Positions 1-7,107 of a DNA stretch of 64,000 nt are shown in pieces. Numbering within the stretch: the stretch's first letter is position 1; every line of letters starts with the position of its first letter. This DNA is from Polaribacter pacificus (GTDB taxonomy: Bacteria; Bacteroidota; Bacteroidia; Flavobacteriales; Flavobacteriaceae), in the NCBI RefSeq assembly GCF_038024035.1, contig NZ_CP150664.1, positions 744,001 to 808,000 of the forward strand, in the 5' to 3' direction. Made by a program: the position numbers and the translations under genes. The notes beneath the pieces were generated by a model. It made no database searches. It was given only the letters and a program-made list of their open reading frames with translations, and was not told the origin of the DNA.

Positions 1-1302
1 AGAAATGTAAACCAATCCGTCAATACCTTCTTCTAATTCTACAAACACACCAAAATTAGTGTAGTTTCTTACTGTACCACTGTGTTTAGAACCTACAGGG
101 TATTTAGTAGTGATATCAGTCCATGGATCTGGGTGTAATTGCTTAATACCCAAAGACATTTTTCTTTCTTCTCTATCTAAAGTTAAGATTTGAGCTTCAA
201 CCTCATCTCCAACTTTTACAAAATCTTGTGCAGATCTTAAGTGCGTAGACCAAGACATTTCAGAAACGTGAATTAATCCTTCAACACCTTCAGAAACTTC
301 GATAAATGCTCCATAATCAGCTAAAACTACTACTTTACCAGTAACTTTATCACCAACTTTTAAATCAGCATTTAAAGCTTCCCAAGGATGAGCAGATAAT
401 TGTTTCAATCCTAATTGAATTCTAGATTTGTTATCATCAAAGTCTAAAATTACAACGTTTAATTTTTGATCCAATTCTACTACTTCATTTGGATGGTTGA
501 TTCTTGACCAAGATAAGTCTGTAATATGGATTAATCCATCTACACCACCTAAATCAACAAACACTCCGTAAGAAGTAATGTTTTTTACAACACCTTCTAA
601 TACTTGTCCTTTTTCTAATTGACCGATGATTTCTTTCTTTTGAATCTCTAAATCAGCCTCAATCAATGCTTTGTGAGAAACTACAACGTTTTTAAATTCG
701 TGGTTGATTTTAACAACTTTGAATTCCATTGTTTTTTCTACAAACTGATCGTAGTCACGGATAGGTTTCACGTCAATTTGAGAACCTGGCAAGAATGCTT
801 CAATTCCAAATACATCAACAATCATACCTCCACGAGTTCTACATTTTACAAAACCGTTAACGATTTCTCCAGTCTCATGTGCATTGTTTACTCTATCCCA
901 TGCTTTAATTACACGAGCTTTTTTGTGTGATAATACCAATTGACCAGAAGAATCTTCTCTTTTGTCAACTAATACCTCTACAGTATCTCCAACAGCTAAG
1001 CTAGGGTTGTAACGAAATTCGTTTAAAGAAATAACTCCTTCAGATTTAGAATTGATGTCAATAATGGCATCTCTTTCTGTTAATCTTACAACAGTTCCTT
1101 CGATAACGTCACGTTCGTTTACGAAACCTACAGTTCCCTCTAACGCTGTTTCAAATTCTTTTAATTTTGCTTCATCAACTGCTTCAATACCTTCTTCGTA
1201 TTTGTACCAATCAAAGTTTGCTAAAAATTCTTGTGGGTTCACTGCTTGTTCAGCAGCTGGTTGTACTGCTTCTTCAGCAGTGTTTTTTGTTTCTTCAGAC
1301 AT
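1..1302 (-). CDS. rpsA: 30S ribosomal protein S1 (3' part missing)
   Basis: Binds mRNA on the 30S subunit and helps unstructured mRNAs enter the ribosome. This matters in Bacteroidetes, which rarely use Shine-Dalgarno pairing. The 434 codons seen start at an ATG (M-S-E-E-T) with an acidic, Ala/Glu-rich N-terminus, followed by successive S1/OB repeats. Each shows the V-G/D-Y/F-G-x-F-V/I core and ends near D/E-G-L-I-H; at least four complete repeats and the start of a fifth are visible. The frame is open to the left edge, so the C-terminal repeats lie outside the window. A canonical promoter lies about 120 bp upstream. Identity is secure. Confidence 0.97.
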   Translation of the reverse strand, partial: MSEETKNTAEEAVQPAAEQAVNPQEFLANFDWYKYEEGIEAVDEAKLKEFETALEGTVGFVNERDVIEGTVVRLTERDAIIDINSKSEGVISLNEFRYNPSLAVGDTVEVLVDKREDSSGQLVLSHKKARVIKAWDRVNNAHETGEIVNGFVKCRTRGGMIVDVFGIEAFLPGSQIDVKPIRDYDQFVEKTMEFKVVKINHEFKNVVVSHKALIEADLEIQKKEIIGQLEKGQVLEGVVKNITSYGVFVDLGGVDGLIHITDLSWSRINHPNEVVELDQKLNVVILDFDDNKSRIQLGLKQLSAHPWEALNADLKVGDKVTGKVVVLADYGAFIEVSEGVEGLIHVSEMSWSTHLRSAQDFVKVGDEVEAQILTLDREERKMSLGIKQLHPDPWTDITTKYPVGSKHSGTVRNYTNFGVFVELEEGIDGLVYIS

Positions 1303-1423
1303 TCTGAATTTACTTTGTATCTTTCTGTTAGTCAGATTTTTAACGATAATAACATCAAGAGATGTTTGTATAAATTGTTGTTTTTCTAGTTCCTTTCCAA
1401 ATCTGTTCTCGTAAAAAGGAGTG

Positions 1424-1453
1424 CAAATTTACTAAAATTTATTTATTTAACAA
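1424..1453 (-). promoter_or_regulatory. rpsA promoter, Bacteroidetes type
   Basis: On the minus strand a TTG (1451-1453) is followed after exactly 19 bp by TAAATTTG (1424-1431). This matches the Bacteroidetes sigma-ABfr -33/-7 consensus. Transcription would start near 1417, leaving a leader of about 115 nt before the rpsA ATG. Confidence 0.7.
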
Positions 1454-1488
1454 TAAATTTTTACGAATTAAAATACTGCTAATTAAAA

Positions 1489-1516
1489 GAATAGCTCCTT
1501 GTTAAAGAAGCTATTA
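1489..1516 (-). terminator. possible terminator after the TlpA-like lipoprotein gene
   Basis: A 7-bp inverted repeat AATAGCT/AGCTATT (1490-1496 and 1509-1515) has three further inner pairs and is followed on the minus strand by a short T-rich run. It sits 30 bp past the stop of the 1546-2901 gene and before the rpsA promoter. The weak U-tract keeps confidence moderate. Confidence 0.4.
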
Positions 1517-1545
1517 AAATGAAATAAAAAACACAAAGTAGTAGG

Positions 1546-2901
1546 CTAATCTGTCACTTTGCTATAGTTGGTTTTTTCCATAGGCTCGGATGGAAATGGC
1601 AGACCAGCTTCTTCAAGCAATTGATCTATTTTTTCTGCTTCATGCCAAGGTGCATGATAGGGTCTTAACTCATTATATCTTACAATTCCTTTAGCGTCAA
1701 CAACTGCTACATGCGGAATTCCTCGAACGCCAAAATCTTCATTAAAAACAGATGCTTCAGAAAAAGCAACCTCCCAAGTCATCCCCATATCTTCCATAAA
1801 AGGCTTCATTAAAGAATACTCCAATTCAGGTTTTCCTTTTGTATCAATTCTTTTGCCATTTTTTCTATCGGTGTGTGCTTCTTGCAAACTCGTAACTCCT
1901 AAAATAACAACTGGATAATCTTTATAACGCTTTTGCAATTCGACTACATTTGGAAAACTACCCACACAAGGCGAGCACCAAGTTGCCCAAAAATCTAAAA
2001 TGACAACCTTTCCTTTTAAATCAGAAAGTGACTTGACATTTTTGATCGTATTATAATTAAATTTCATTTTTGGCGCTTCATATCCTATAAGTTGTTTTCT
2101 TGCTGATGCTCCATCTAAATAAAGAGCAACATGCTCTAAATTCTCAAGTGTAGATTTACTTGGTGATTCTTGAGTTTTCAATTCAGCAATGATCTCTCTT
2201 GTTTTCTTAAGAACTTTCGTTCTTACTTCTTGAATATACTCTTCAGATGCGCCAAATTCTGGTTTTTTTACAAAATCAAATAGAATAACACTTGTAGTAC
2301 CTACTCTAGAGGACATCGGTCTATCTAACAAAACCATCATCTCTTCTATTAGATTTGATTTCCCAACTGAAGCTGGATCAAGAAACTGAATTCTTCCGAA
2401 GACATCAAATAACATTCTATCATCAGTATTAATGTAAGCGTCAATTCCCGGATGCGAAATGAAATCAGAATAGGCGGCAATCCATCTTTGTTGAAAGCTG
2501 GCGCTATCTTTTGATGTTTCTGGCATTGGTAAATTTGTCTTGTATATCGATGCTGCATTAGCACCAACAACATCATTCTGATTAGAAAGCTTTATCAAAG
2601 AGGGCTCAACTAATTTTCTCAAAGCATTAAACTTGTATAACATATTGCTTTCTGCCAATGAATTAATTTGCTCTAGCGTCAAATTATTCATATTAAATGC
2701 AGCAAGGTCTTTGGTTATTTTAGCATTTACTTGCTCTAAAGTAAGCTGCTTTGCTCTTAACAAACTATCTGCTTCTTTTAAAAGTTCTTTTGAAGAGGTA
2801 ATTTCTGAATCTTTTGGCGGGGCATCATTGGTACATGCGATTGTTAAAAAAACAAAAAAGATAAGTACTAATTGTGCTGGAGTTGTTGATTTTTTGATCA
2901 T
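1546..2901 (-). CDS. TlpA/ResA-like thioredoxin-fold lipoprotein
   Basis: Probable envelope thiol-disulfide oxidoreductase. The N-terminus is a lipoprotein signal with lipobox L-T-I-A-C (Cys about 23), so the mature protein should be membrane anchored. Residues about 30-280 are helical and unlike any domain I can name. A redoxin/TlpA domain fills the C-terminal part, with active-site motif W-C-S-P-C preceded by D-F-W-A-T and the cis-Pro region G-I-P-H-V further on. At 451 aa it is much longer than a bare TlpA, as is common for Bacteroidetes redoxin lipoproteins. It is monocistronic, lying between the LytTR regulator gene and rpsA. The physiological substrate is unknown. Confidence 0.88.
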   Translation of the reverse strand: MIKKSTTPAQLVLIFFVFLTIACTNDAPPKDSEITSSKELLKEADSLLRAKQLTLEQVNAKITKDLAAFNMNNLTLEQINSLAESNMLYKFNALRKLVEPSLIKLSNQNDVVGANAASIYKTNLPMPETSKDSASFQQRWIAAYSDFISHPGIDAYINTDDRMLFDVFGRIQFLDPASVGKSNLIEEMMVLLDRPMSSRVGTTSVILFDFVKKPEFGASEEYIQEVRTKVLKKTREIIAELKTQESPSKSTLENLEHVALYLDGASARKQLIGYEAPKMKFNYNTIKNVKSLSDLKGKVVILDFWATWCSPCVGSFPNVVELQKRYKDYPVVILGVTSLQEAHTDRKNGKRIDTKGKPELEYSLMKPFMEDMGMTWEVAFSEASVFNEDFGVRGIPHVAVVDAKGIVRYNELRPYHAPWHEAEKIDQLLEEAGLPFPSEPMEKTNYSKVTD

Positions 2902-2983
2902 TTAAATAAATTTGTTAAATACAAATCAGCTAAAACGCTGATTAAAAATCAAATGTAGAAAATTAAATCCTTTTTTCTATAAA

Positions 2984-3742
2984 CTATTCACTAATCCACT
3001 CTTTAAAATCCTTAACCCGTTCTCTACTAACAATGATTTCTGAATCTTGAAAAGAAAGCAAATGTAATTGCAAGCGGCTATTGGTATATGATATAATATC
3101 TTTTATAGCGTTTAACTGAACAATAAATGTTCTATTAACTCTAAAAAAAGATTCAGGATCTAATTCATTTTGAACCTGCTCTAAAGGAATGTCTAAAAGG
3201 TATTTTCTATTAGACTTGGTATGCACATAAGTGGCCTTATTTTCACTGTAAAAACACTCAATTTCATCAGTTGCGACAATTTTTAAATGCTGACCAACCT
3301 TAATGCTAAATCGTTTTTTATACTTGCGATCTAAAGGATGTACCAACAATTTTTTAATATCGTTAAAATTTAATTGAACTTCGTTTTGTTTTGCCTGCTG
3401 CTGATGAAACTTTTCTACAGCAATTTTTAACTCATCTTCATCGATGGGTTTTAACAAATAATCAATGCTGTTTAATTTAAACGCTTTTAAAGCATACTCA
3501 TCATAGGCCGTTGTAAAAATAATAGCACTAGAAATCGTCACGTGTTCAAAAATCTCAAAAGACAAACCATCAGACAATTGAATGTCTAAGAAGATTAAAT
3601 CAGGATGCTCATTATTTTGAAACCAATTAATGGATTCTTCTACAGAGTGCAACATCGTATTGGCTTTTAACTCCAGCTCTTCAAGCATTCTACTTAGCCT
3701 TCTTGCTGCTGGCTTTTCATCTTCTATGATTAGTACTTTCAT
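2984..3742 (-). CDS. LytTR-family response regulator
   Basis: DNA-binding output of the two-component operon. Residues 1-120 form a receiver domain with acidic start I-E-D-E, phosphoacceptor Asp in L-I-F-L-D-I and the conserved Lys in L-L-K-P-I-D. Residues about 145-250 form a LytTR domain (I-K-V-G-Q-H-L-K-I, then F-F-R-V-N-R-T-F-I-V). The length of 252 aa is typical for the LytT/AgrA/AlgR family. It is the last gene of the operon that begins at 6968, 24 bp after the last 2TM gene. LytTR proteins bind paired 9-bp direct repeats, and a matching pair occurs at 7061-7090 upstream of the operon, so autoregulation is likely (inferred). Confidence 0.93.
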   Translation of the reverse strand: MKVLIIEDEKPAARRLSRMLEELELKANTMLHSVEESINWFQNNEHPDLIFLDIQLSDGLSFEIFEHVTISSAIIFTTAYDEYALKAFKLNSIDYLLKPIDEDELKIAVEKFHQQQAKQNEVQLNFNDIKKLLVHPLDRKYKKRFSIKVGQHLKIVATDEIECFYSENKATYVHTKSNRKYLLDIPLEQVQNELDPESFFRVNRTFIVQLNAIKDIISYTNSRLQLHLLSFQDSEIIVSRERVKDFKEWISE

Positions 3743-3766
3743 GTGTTCTTTTTTATACGTATATCT

Positions 3767-4084
3767 TTATTTCTCTGTAAGTTCTTTGATCTTTTTTGCT
3801 TCCCATCGACTGCCAAAGAAACTTGGAATCACAAAAACTTTTATGGTATCTAAGATTAAAAAAACTCCCCAGATAAACCACAATGGGTAATATTCAAATC
3901 CGTCCGCCGTAAATTTATTACTCACAATAAAATCAGCATAAATACGAATTTTGACTCCATAAAAATTACCCAAATACATAAATGCAAAGTTAAAAAGCAA
4001 ATAGGTCATTACGTGTTTGTAAAACTGCCTAATCTCTGCAACTCTCTGTTTTGCTTTTAACAATTTAATTTTAGAAAGCTCCAT
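3767..4084 (-). CDS. 2TM-domain membrane protein (fourth stand-alone copy)
   Basis: A 105-aa protein with the 2TM-domain layout: an N-terminal basic helix (A-K-Q-R-V-A-E-I-R-Q-F-Y-K-H), two hydrophobic segments at about 27-45 and 66-86, and the C-terminal signature S-R-W-E-A-K-K-I-K-E-L. It overlaps the preceding 2TM gene by 1 nt and lies 24 bp before the LytTR regulator. No biochemical function is established for this family. Its place between a kinase and its regulator suggests a signalling or membrane-scaffold role (inference). It is the most diverged copy, with a longer loop between the two membrane segments. Confidence 0.85.
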   Translation of the reverse strand: MELSKIKLLKAKQRVAEIRQFYKHVMTYLLFNFAFMYLGNFYGVKIRIYADFIVSNKFTADGFEYYPLWFIWGVFLILDTIKVFVIPSFFGSRWEAKKIKELTEK

Positions 4085-4401
4085 TAATAGTGTTCGTTTT
4101 GCTTTTCCATTACTTCTTTTATTTTTCGCTGTTCCCAGTTTTTACCAAAAAAAAGATATCGATAGGTATTTAAACCATGAATCATTAACCCTATACCCCA
4201 CCAAAAGAAGAATCTATAGTTGCTAACTTCTGTAAAAGCATCAATAATAGAATCACCATAAGAAATATCTTTATAAATTCTTCTCCCAATAAAAAACCCA
4301 TTAATAACTAGATAAACAGCTACGTGTTTGTAAAAGCTTTTTAATTCTTTTACTCGCTTTTTAGCTTGTATTAACTTATCTGCCTTGTCTTTATTTTCCA
4401 T
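4084..4401 (-). CDS. 2TM-domain membrane protein (third stand-alone copy)
   Basis: A 105-aa member of the same family. It has a basic amphipathic N-terminus with K-R-V-K-E-L-K-S-F-Y-K-H-V, two membrane segments at about 27-40 and 63-82, and the C-terminal signature F-G-K-N-W-E-Q-R-K-I-K-E-V-M-E. It is translationally coupled to the next 2TM gene (1-nt overlap at 4084). An 85-bp gap separates it from the upstream 2TM gene and holds only a 23-codon reading frame. Function is unknown beyond the family assignment. Confidence 0.86.
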   Translation of the reverse strand: MENKDKADKLIQAKKRVKELKSFYKHVAVYLVINGFFIGRRIYKDISYGDSIIDAFTEVSNYRFFFWWGIGLMIHGLNTYRYLFFGKNWEQRKIKEVMEKQNEHY

Positions 4402-4408
4402 AATTAGT

Positions 4409-4480
4409 TTACTCTTTTTCTAAAATCACTTTTAATTTATCAACTATCTTTTTCATTAATAGACACGGAACGACTTCCAT
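4409..4480 (-). CDS. possible 23-aa micro-ORF between 2TM genes
   Basis: An ATG at 4480 opens 23 codons ending at 4409, filling nearly all of the 85-bp gap inside the 2TM operon. The predicted peptide ends K-L-K-V-I-L-E-K-E, which resembles the charged tail of the 2TM proteins (K-L-K-E-I-L-E-E-E). It may be a translated micropeptide, the decayed end of a sixth 2TM copy, or chance. No ribosome-binding site helps to decide. Confidence 0.22.
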   Translation of the reverse strand: MEVVPCLLMKKIVDKLKVILEKE

Positions 4481-4486
4481 AAACTC

Positions 4487-4819
4487 TTAAAATTTAGAAT
4501 TCCGCTCTTCCTCTTCCAGAATTTCTTTTAGTTTTTTGGCTTCCCAATTTTTACCTACCGCCGAAAAGCCAAAGACACCTAACCAATGAAAGAAGATCCC
4601 TATCCCCCAAAACACCCAGGTTGAATACACTCCAAAATTCTGTAAAACCTCAGAGAGTGAATCTCCTTCATCCTGCATGAGGCCAAAAATTATGATGCCA
4701 CTTAAAAAAGAATTAACAACTATATAAACGACTAAATGAACATAAAAACCTTTAATTTTTTCTACTCTTTTTTTTGCTTTAAGGTATTTTACACCTTCTA
4801 ATGTTTTTTGGTTGTTCAT
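4487..4819 (-). CDS. 2TM-domain membrane protein (second stand-alone copy)
   Basis: A 110-aa 2TM-domain protein. It has an N-terminal charged helix with A-K-K-R-V-E-K-I-K-G-F-Y-V-H, hydrophobic segments at about 28-46 and 67-86, and the signature V-G-K-N-W-E-A-K-K-L-K-E-I-L-E-E-E. It starts 7 bp downstream of the previous 2TM gene, so it is co-transcribed. The membrane topology predicts both termini in the cytoplasm, with the charged N- and C-terminal helices available for contacts there. Function is unknown. Confidence 0.86.
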   Translation of the reverse strand: MNNQKTLEGVKYLKAKKRVEKIKGFYVHLVVYIVVNSFLSGIIIFGLMQDEGDSLSEVLQNFGVYSTWVFWGIGIFFHWLGVFGFSAVGKNWEAKKLKEILEEEERNSKF

Positions 4820-4826
4820 CTTCTTC

Positions 4827-5123
4827 TTACTTATAGTTTTTATACTTCTCTTCTTCTTCCATCAATTCTTTAATTTTTCGCTCTTCCCAATTTCTTCCTA
4901 AAAATGGATTAAAATTATAGGTATCCATGGCATGAAAAGTCAAGCCCATTCCCCATCCAAAGATCGGAAACCAAAACCAGTGAAATTCTGGAACAAATCT
5001 AAGGTTAATAAATATTAGAAAAGGAATGACAATACAATAGGATGCTACATTGGCATAAAACCCTTTTAATTTATCTACTTGTTTTTTTGCTCTTAAATAC
5101 TTTTGTTCTTTATTAAATTCCAT
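4827..5123 (-). CDS. 2TM-domain membrane protein (first stand-alone copy, close paralogue of the kinase tail)
   Basis: A 98-aa 2TM protein. Its core is nearly the same as the C-terminal domain of the adjacent kinase. Shared blocks include A-S-Y-C-I-V-I-P-F-L-I-F-I-N-L, H-W-F-W-F-P and N-P-F-L-G-R-N-W-E. This points to a recent tandem duplication in which one copy stayed free and the other fused to the kinase (or split from it). It starts 23 bp after the kinase stop. It may form mixed assemblies with the kinase through the 2TM module (inference). Confidence 0.88.
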   Translation of the reverse strand: MEFNKEQKYLRAKKQVDKLKGFYANVASYCIVIPFLIFINLRFVPEFHWFWFPIFGWGMGLTFHAMDTYNFNPFLGRNWEERKIKELMEEEEKYKNYK

Positions 5124-5146
5124 AACTAACTATTTTGTGTTTTATA

Positions 5147-6511
5147 CTACTCCCAATTAGAGGTATCATCATCTTCCTCCATCAATTCTTTGATCTTTTT
5201 ATTTTCCCAGTTTCTCCCTAAAAAAGGATTGTAATTATACACATCTAATCCGTGAAAAATCACTCCGATCCCCCATCCAAATAGCGGGAACCAAAACCAA
5301 TGATAGCCTGGAGAGGTATAAAGGTTTATAAAGATTAAAAAAGGGATTACAATACAATAAGAGGCTAAATTCTGATAAAATTCTTTTAATTTTTCTACTT
5401 TTTCTACAGCTCTTACATAGCTGGTTGTTTTTATATCTTCTGAAAACATAGGTTTGTTGTTTTTGGTTAATAAAGGCAAGCTTACTTTAAACGTTTTTTG
5501 ATTGTTTACAATGCTTACGCTTCTTCTAGTTAATAATCGATAACGATCTGTAATATTATTTAGCCCCACTTTTGTACTTTTCCCGATGGCTTCTTTTGGG
5601 CTAACATTATTTTCTATAATTAAAAATCCATCTTCTTCAAAAATTCGCAACACCAAAGGCTTGTTTGATGAAACCACATTGTGCTTTACAGCATTCTCCA
5701 ACAGCAATTGTAATGACAAGGGAACGATTCTTAATTCATCGCTACTTGCTTGGGTTGGTATCTCAAATTGAATAGCATCTTCAAAACGCATATGCAATAA
5801 CTCCATATAGGTTCTGGCAAATTTTAATTCTTCTTCTAAGGGGATTAACTCTTTATTTCTTTGTTCTAAAACGTAGCGATACACTTTAGATAATTTGGTT
5901 GTAAACCGTTCTGCTTGCTTAGGGTTTTCACTAATTAATGAGGTCAACACATTGAGGCTATTAAATAAAAAATGCGGGTCTATTTGACTCTTTAAAGACT
6001 CAAACTTGGCGGTCTCCGTTTTAGCTACAAATTCTTGTTTAGTGCTTTTTTGAGACATCGAAGCTTTCCAGTTAACCATAAAACCTCTTGCGTGGAAAAA
6101 AGCAGCAATTGCCAAAGCAAAAATAATTGTAAAAATATGTACCTGTAACAAGCTCCCTTCAAAAAACAAACTGCTGTCATACCCTAAAATAACTACATAC
6201 ATTAGATAATGATTAGCCAATACGGCACTTACAGTATAGACTACTGTTGCAACAATACCCGCAGCAACACGTTGGTTGGTTTCTTCAACCCAATCCCATT
6301 TGCCATTTAAATACTCGTTGATTATTCCATTTCCCAGACCTAAACTAAATGAATACAAGGCAGAAAACAAAAAGATAGTACTTACTCCTTCTAGGGTAAA
6401 TTGCTGGTTGATGACTACGAAAATCACACCAAAAATCAATGTCATTTTAACGCACAGCCAAAAGTCTTTTGTCAAACGTTTTTTAGAACTGCTTTTATCT
6501 GTAGGTGTCAT
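5147..6511 (-). CDS. LytS-type sensor histidine kinase with C-terminal 2TM domain
   Basis: A 454-aa membrane kinase. About four hydrophobic segments fill residues 20-145 and form the sensor part, with no large periplasmic domain. The His_kinase (PF06580-type) core follows with Q-I-D-P-H-F-L-F-N-S-L (phospho-His about 178) and the N-box L-L-L-E-N-A-V-K-H-N about 265. The ATPase region ends near residue 350. Unusually, a complete 2TM domain (about 365-450) follows, closely matching the next gene in the operon. The partner is the LytTR regulator at 2984-3742. The signal is unknown, but the architecture suggests sensing within the membrane. Confidence 0.92.
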   Translation of the reverse strand: MTPTDKSSSKKRLTKDFWLCVKMTLIFGVIFVVINQQFTLEGVSTIFLFSALYSFSLGLGNGIINEYLNGKWDWVEETNQRVAAGIVATVVYTVSAVLANHYLMYVVILGYDSSLFFEGSLLQVHIFTIIFALAIAAFFHARGFMVNWKASMSQKSTKQEFVAKTETAKFESLKSQIDPHFLFNSLNVLTSLISENPKQAERFTTKLSKVYRYVLEQRNKELIPLEEELKFARTYMELLHMRFEDAIQFEIPTQASSDELRIVPLSLQLLLENAVKHNVVSSNKPLVLRIFEEDGFLIIENNVSPKEAIGKSTKVGLNNITDRYRLLTRRSVSIVNNQKTFKVSLPLLTKNNKPMFSEDIKTTSYVRAVEKVEKLKEFYQNLASYCIVIPFLIFINLYTSPGYHWFWFPLFGWGIGVIFHGLDVYNYNPFLGRNWENKKIKELMEEDDDTSNWE

Positions 6512-6545
6512 TCGCTTCGTTGTTTTTATTAGTGGTGTTTACTTC

Positions 6546-6968
6546 TTAGAATTTAATCTCTAAAGTTACATTTTTATCAGCAACTACAAATTTTGCATCT
6601 AAAAATTGTGGAGGGCCAAAACTAGTAGAATTGTTTGACATTCCATAGTCTTCTATTGGCATTCCTCTTTCGCTAAAATCCATTTCCTTATTGCCGTTCG
6701 CATCGTGGAAACAAATTATTGCATATTCTCCTTCTGGAACATTTTCAAAAACAACAACACTCTTCTTGTTCTTAATTGCCGCTATTTTTGATTGAATCGG
6801 AACCTGCATAAAAGTTTTTTTAGTGTACAAGGCATAATGTACAGCTCCTTTATCACTAGTAACATTTGGTACTGTTACCGTAATTTTTCTCTTATCTGCT
6901 AACTCTTGGGTATTTGCACTAAATTGTGAAATACATACGATGCTAAAAATGATTGCTAATAGTTTCAT
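6546..6968 (-). CDS. DUF2141 family secreted protein
   Basis: A 140-aa protein with a cleavable-looking signal peptide (residues about 1-20) and a beta-rich DUF2141 domain. Typical features seen are V-H-Y-A-L-Y near residue 45, F-E-N-V-P-E-G-E-Y-A-I-I-C-F-H-D-A-N-G-N-K-E-M-D near 75-97 and G-M-P near 102. It is the first gene of the operon containing the kinase (34-bp gap) and so is presumably co-regulated by the LytTR system. A LytTR-type repeat pair lies about 95-120 bp upstream. The molecular function of DUF2141 is not known. Confidence 0.85.
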   Translation of the reverse strand: MKLLAIIFSIVCISQFSANTQELADKRKITVTVPNVTSDKGAVHYALYTKKTFMQVPIQSKIAAIKNKKSVVVFENVPEGEYAIICFHDANGNKEMDFSERGMPIEDYGMSNNSTSFGPPQFLDAKFVVADKNVTLEIKF

Positions 6969-7019
6969 GATTGGTTTGGTTTTAATGACAACTTATTAGA
7001 TTGTCTGTTAATAATGATA

Positions 7020-7027
7020 CAAAGATG
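7020..7027 (-). promoter_or_regulatory. candidate -7 element of the DUF2141/kinase operon
   Basis: CATCTTTG on the minus strand matches TAnnTTTG at 7 of... the six fixed positions except the first T. Transcription would begin near 7015, about 47 nt before the DUF2141 ATG. This puts the LytTR repeats roughly 45-75 bp upstream of the start, as expected for an activator. No good -33 element is present, which fits activator dependence. Confidence 0.4.
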
Positions 7028-7060
7028 CATCAAGAATTGCCTTAGGAAAACTAAATAAAA

Positions 7061-7090
7061 CCGAACTGTAAGTATTTACGGATGAACTGT
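7061..7090 (-). promoter_or_regulatory. LytTR-type paired direct-repeat operator
   Basis: On the minus strand ACAGTTCAT (7082-7090) and ACAGTTCGG (7069-7061) are direct repeats with a 12-bp spacer, 21 bp centre to centre. Both fit the published LytTR half-site consensus [TA][AC][CA]GTTN[AG][TG] at every position, and the 12-13 bp spacing is also as described for the family. They lie in the leader region of the operon encoding a LytTR regulator. Binding by that regulator is inferred, not shown. Confidence 0.68.
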
Positions 7091-7107
7091 AAAAAGCTGA
7101 ATATAAA

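Noticed and set aside
673..1414. Plus-strand open frames of 85 and 120 aa opposite rpsA
   Set aside because: They are antisense to a certain S1 gene, have no recognisable family and no promoter, and reflect its codon bias.
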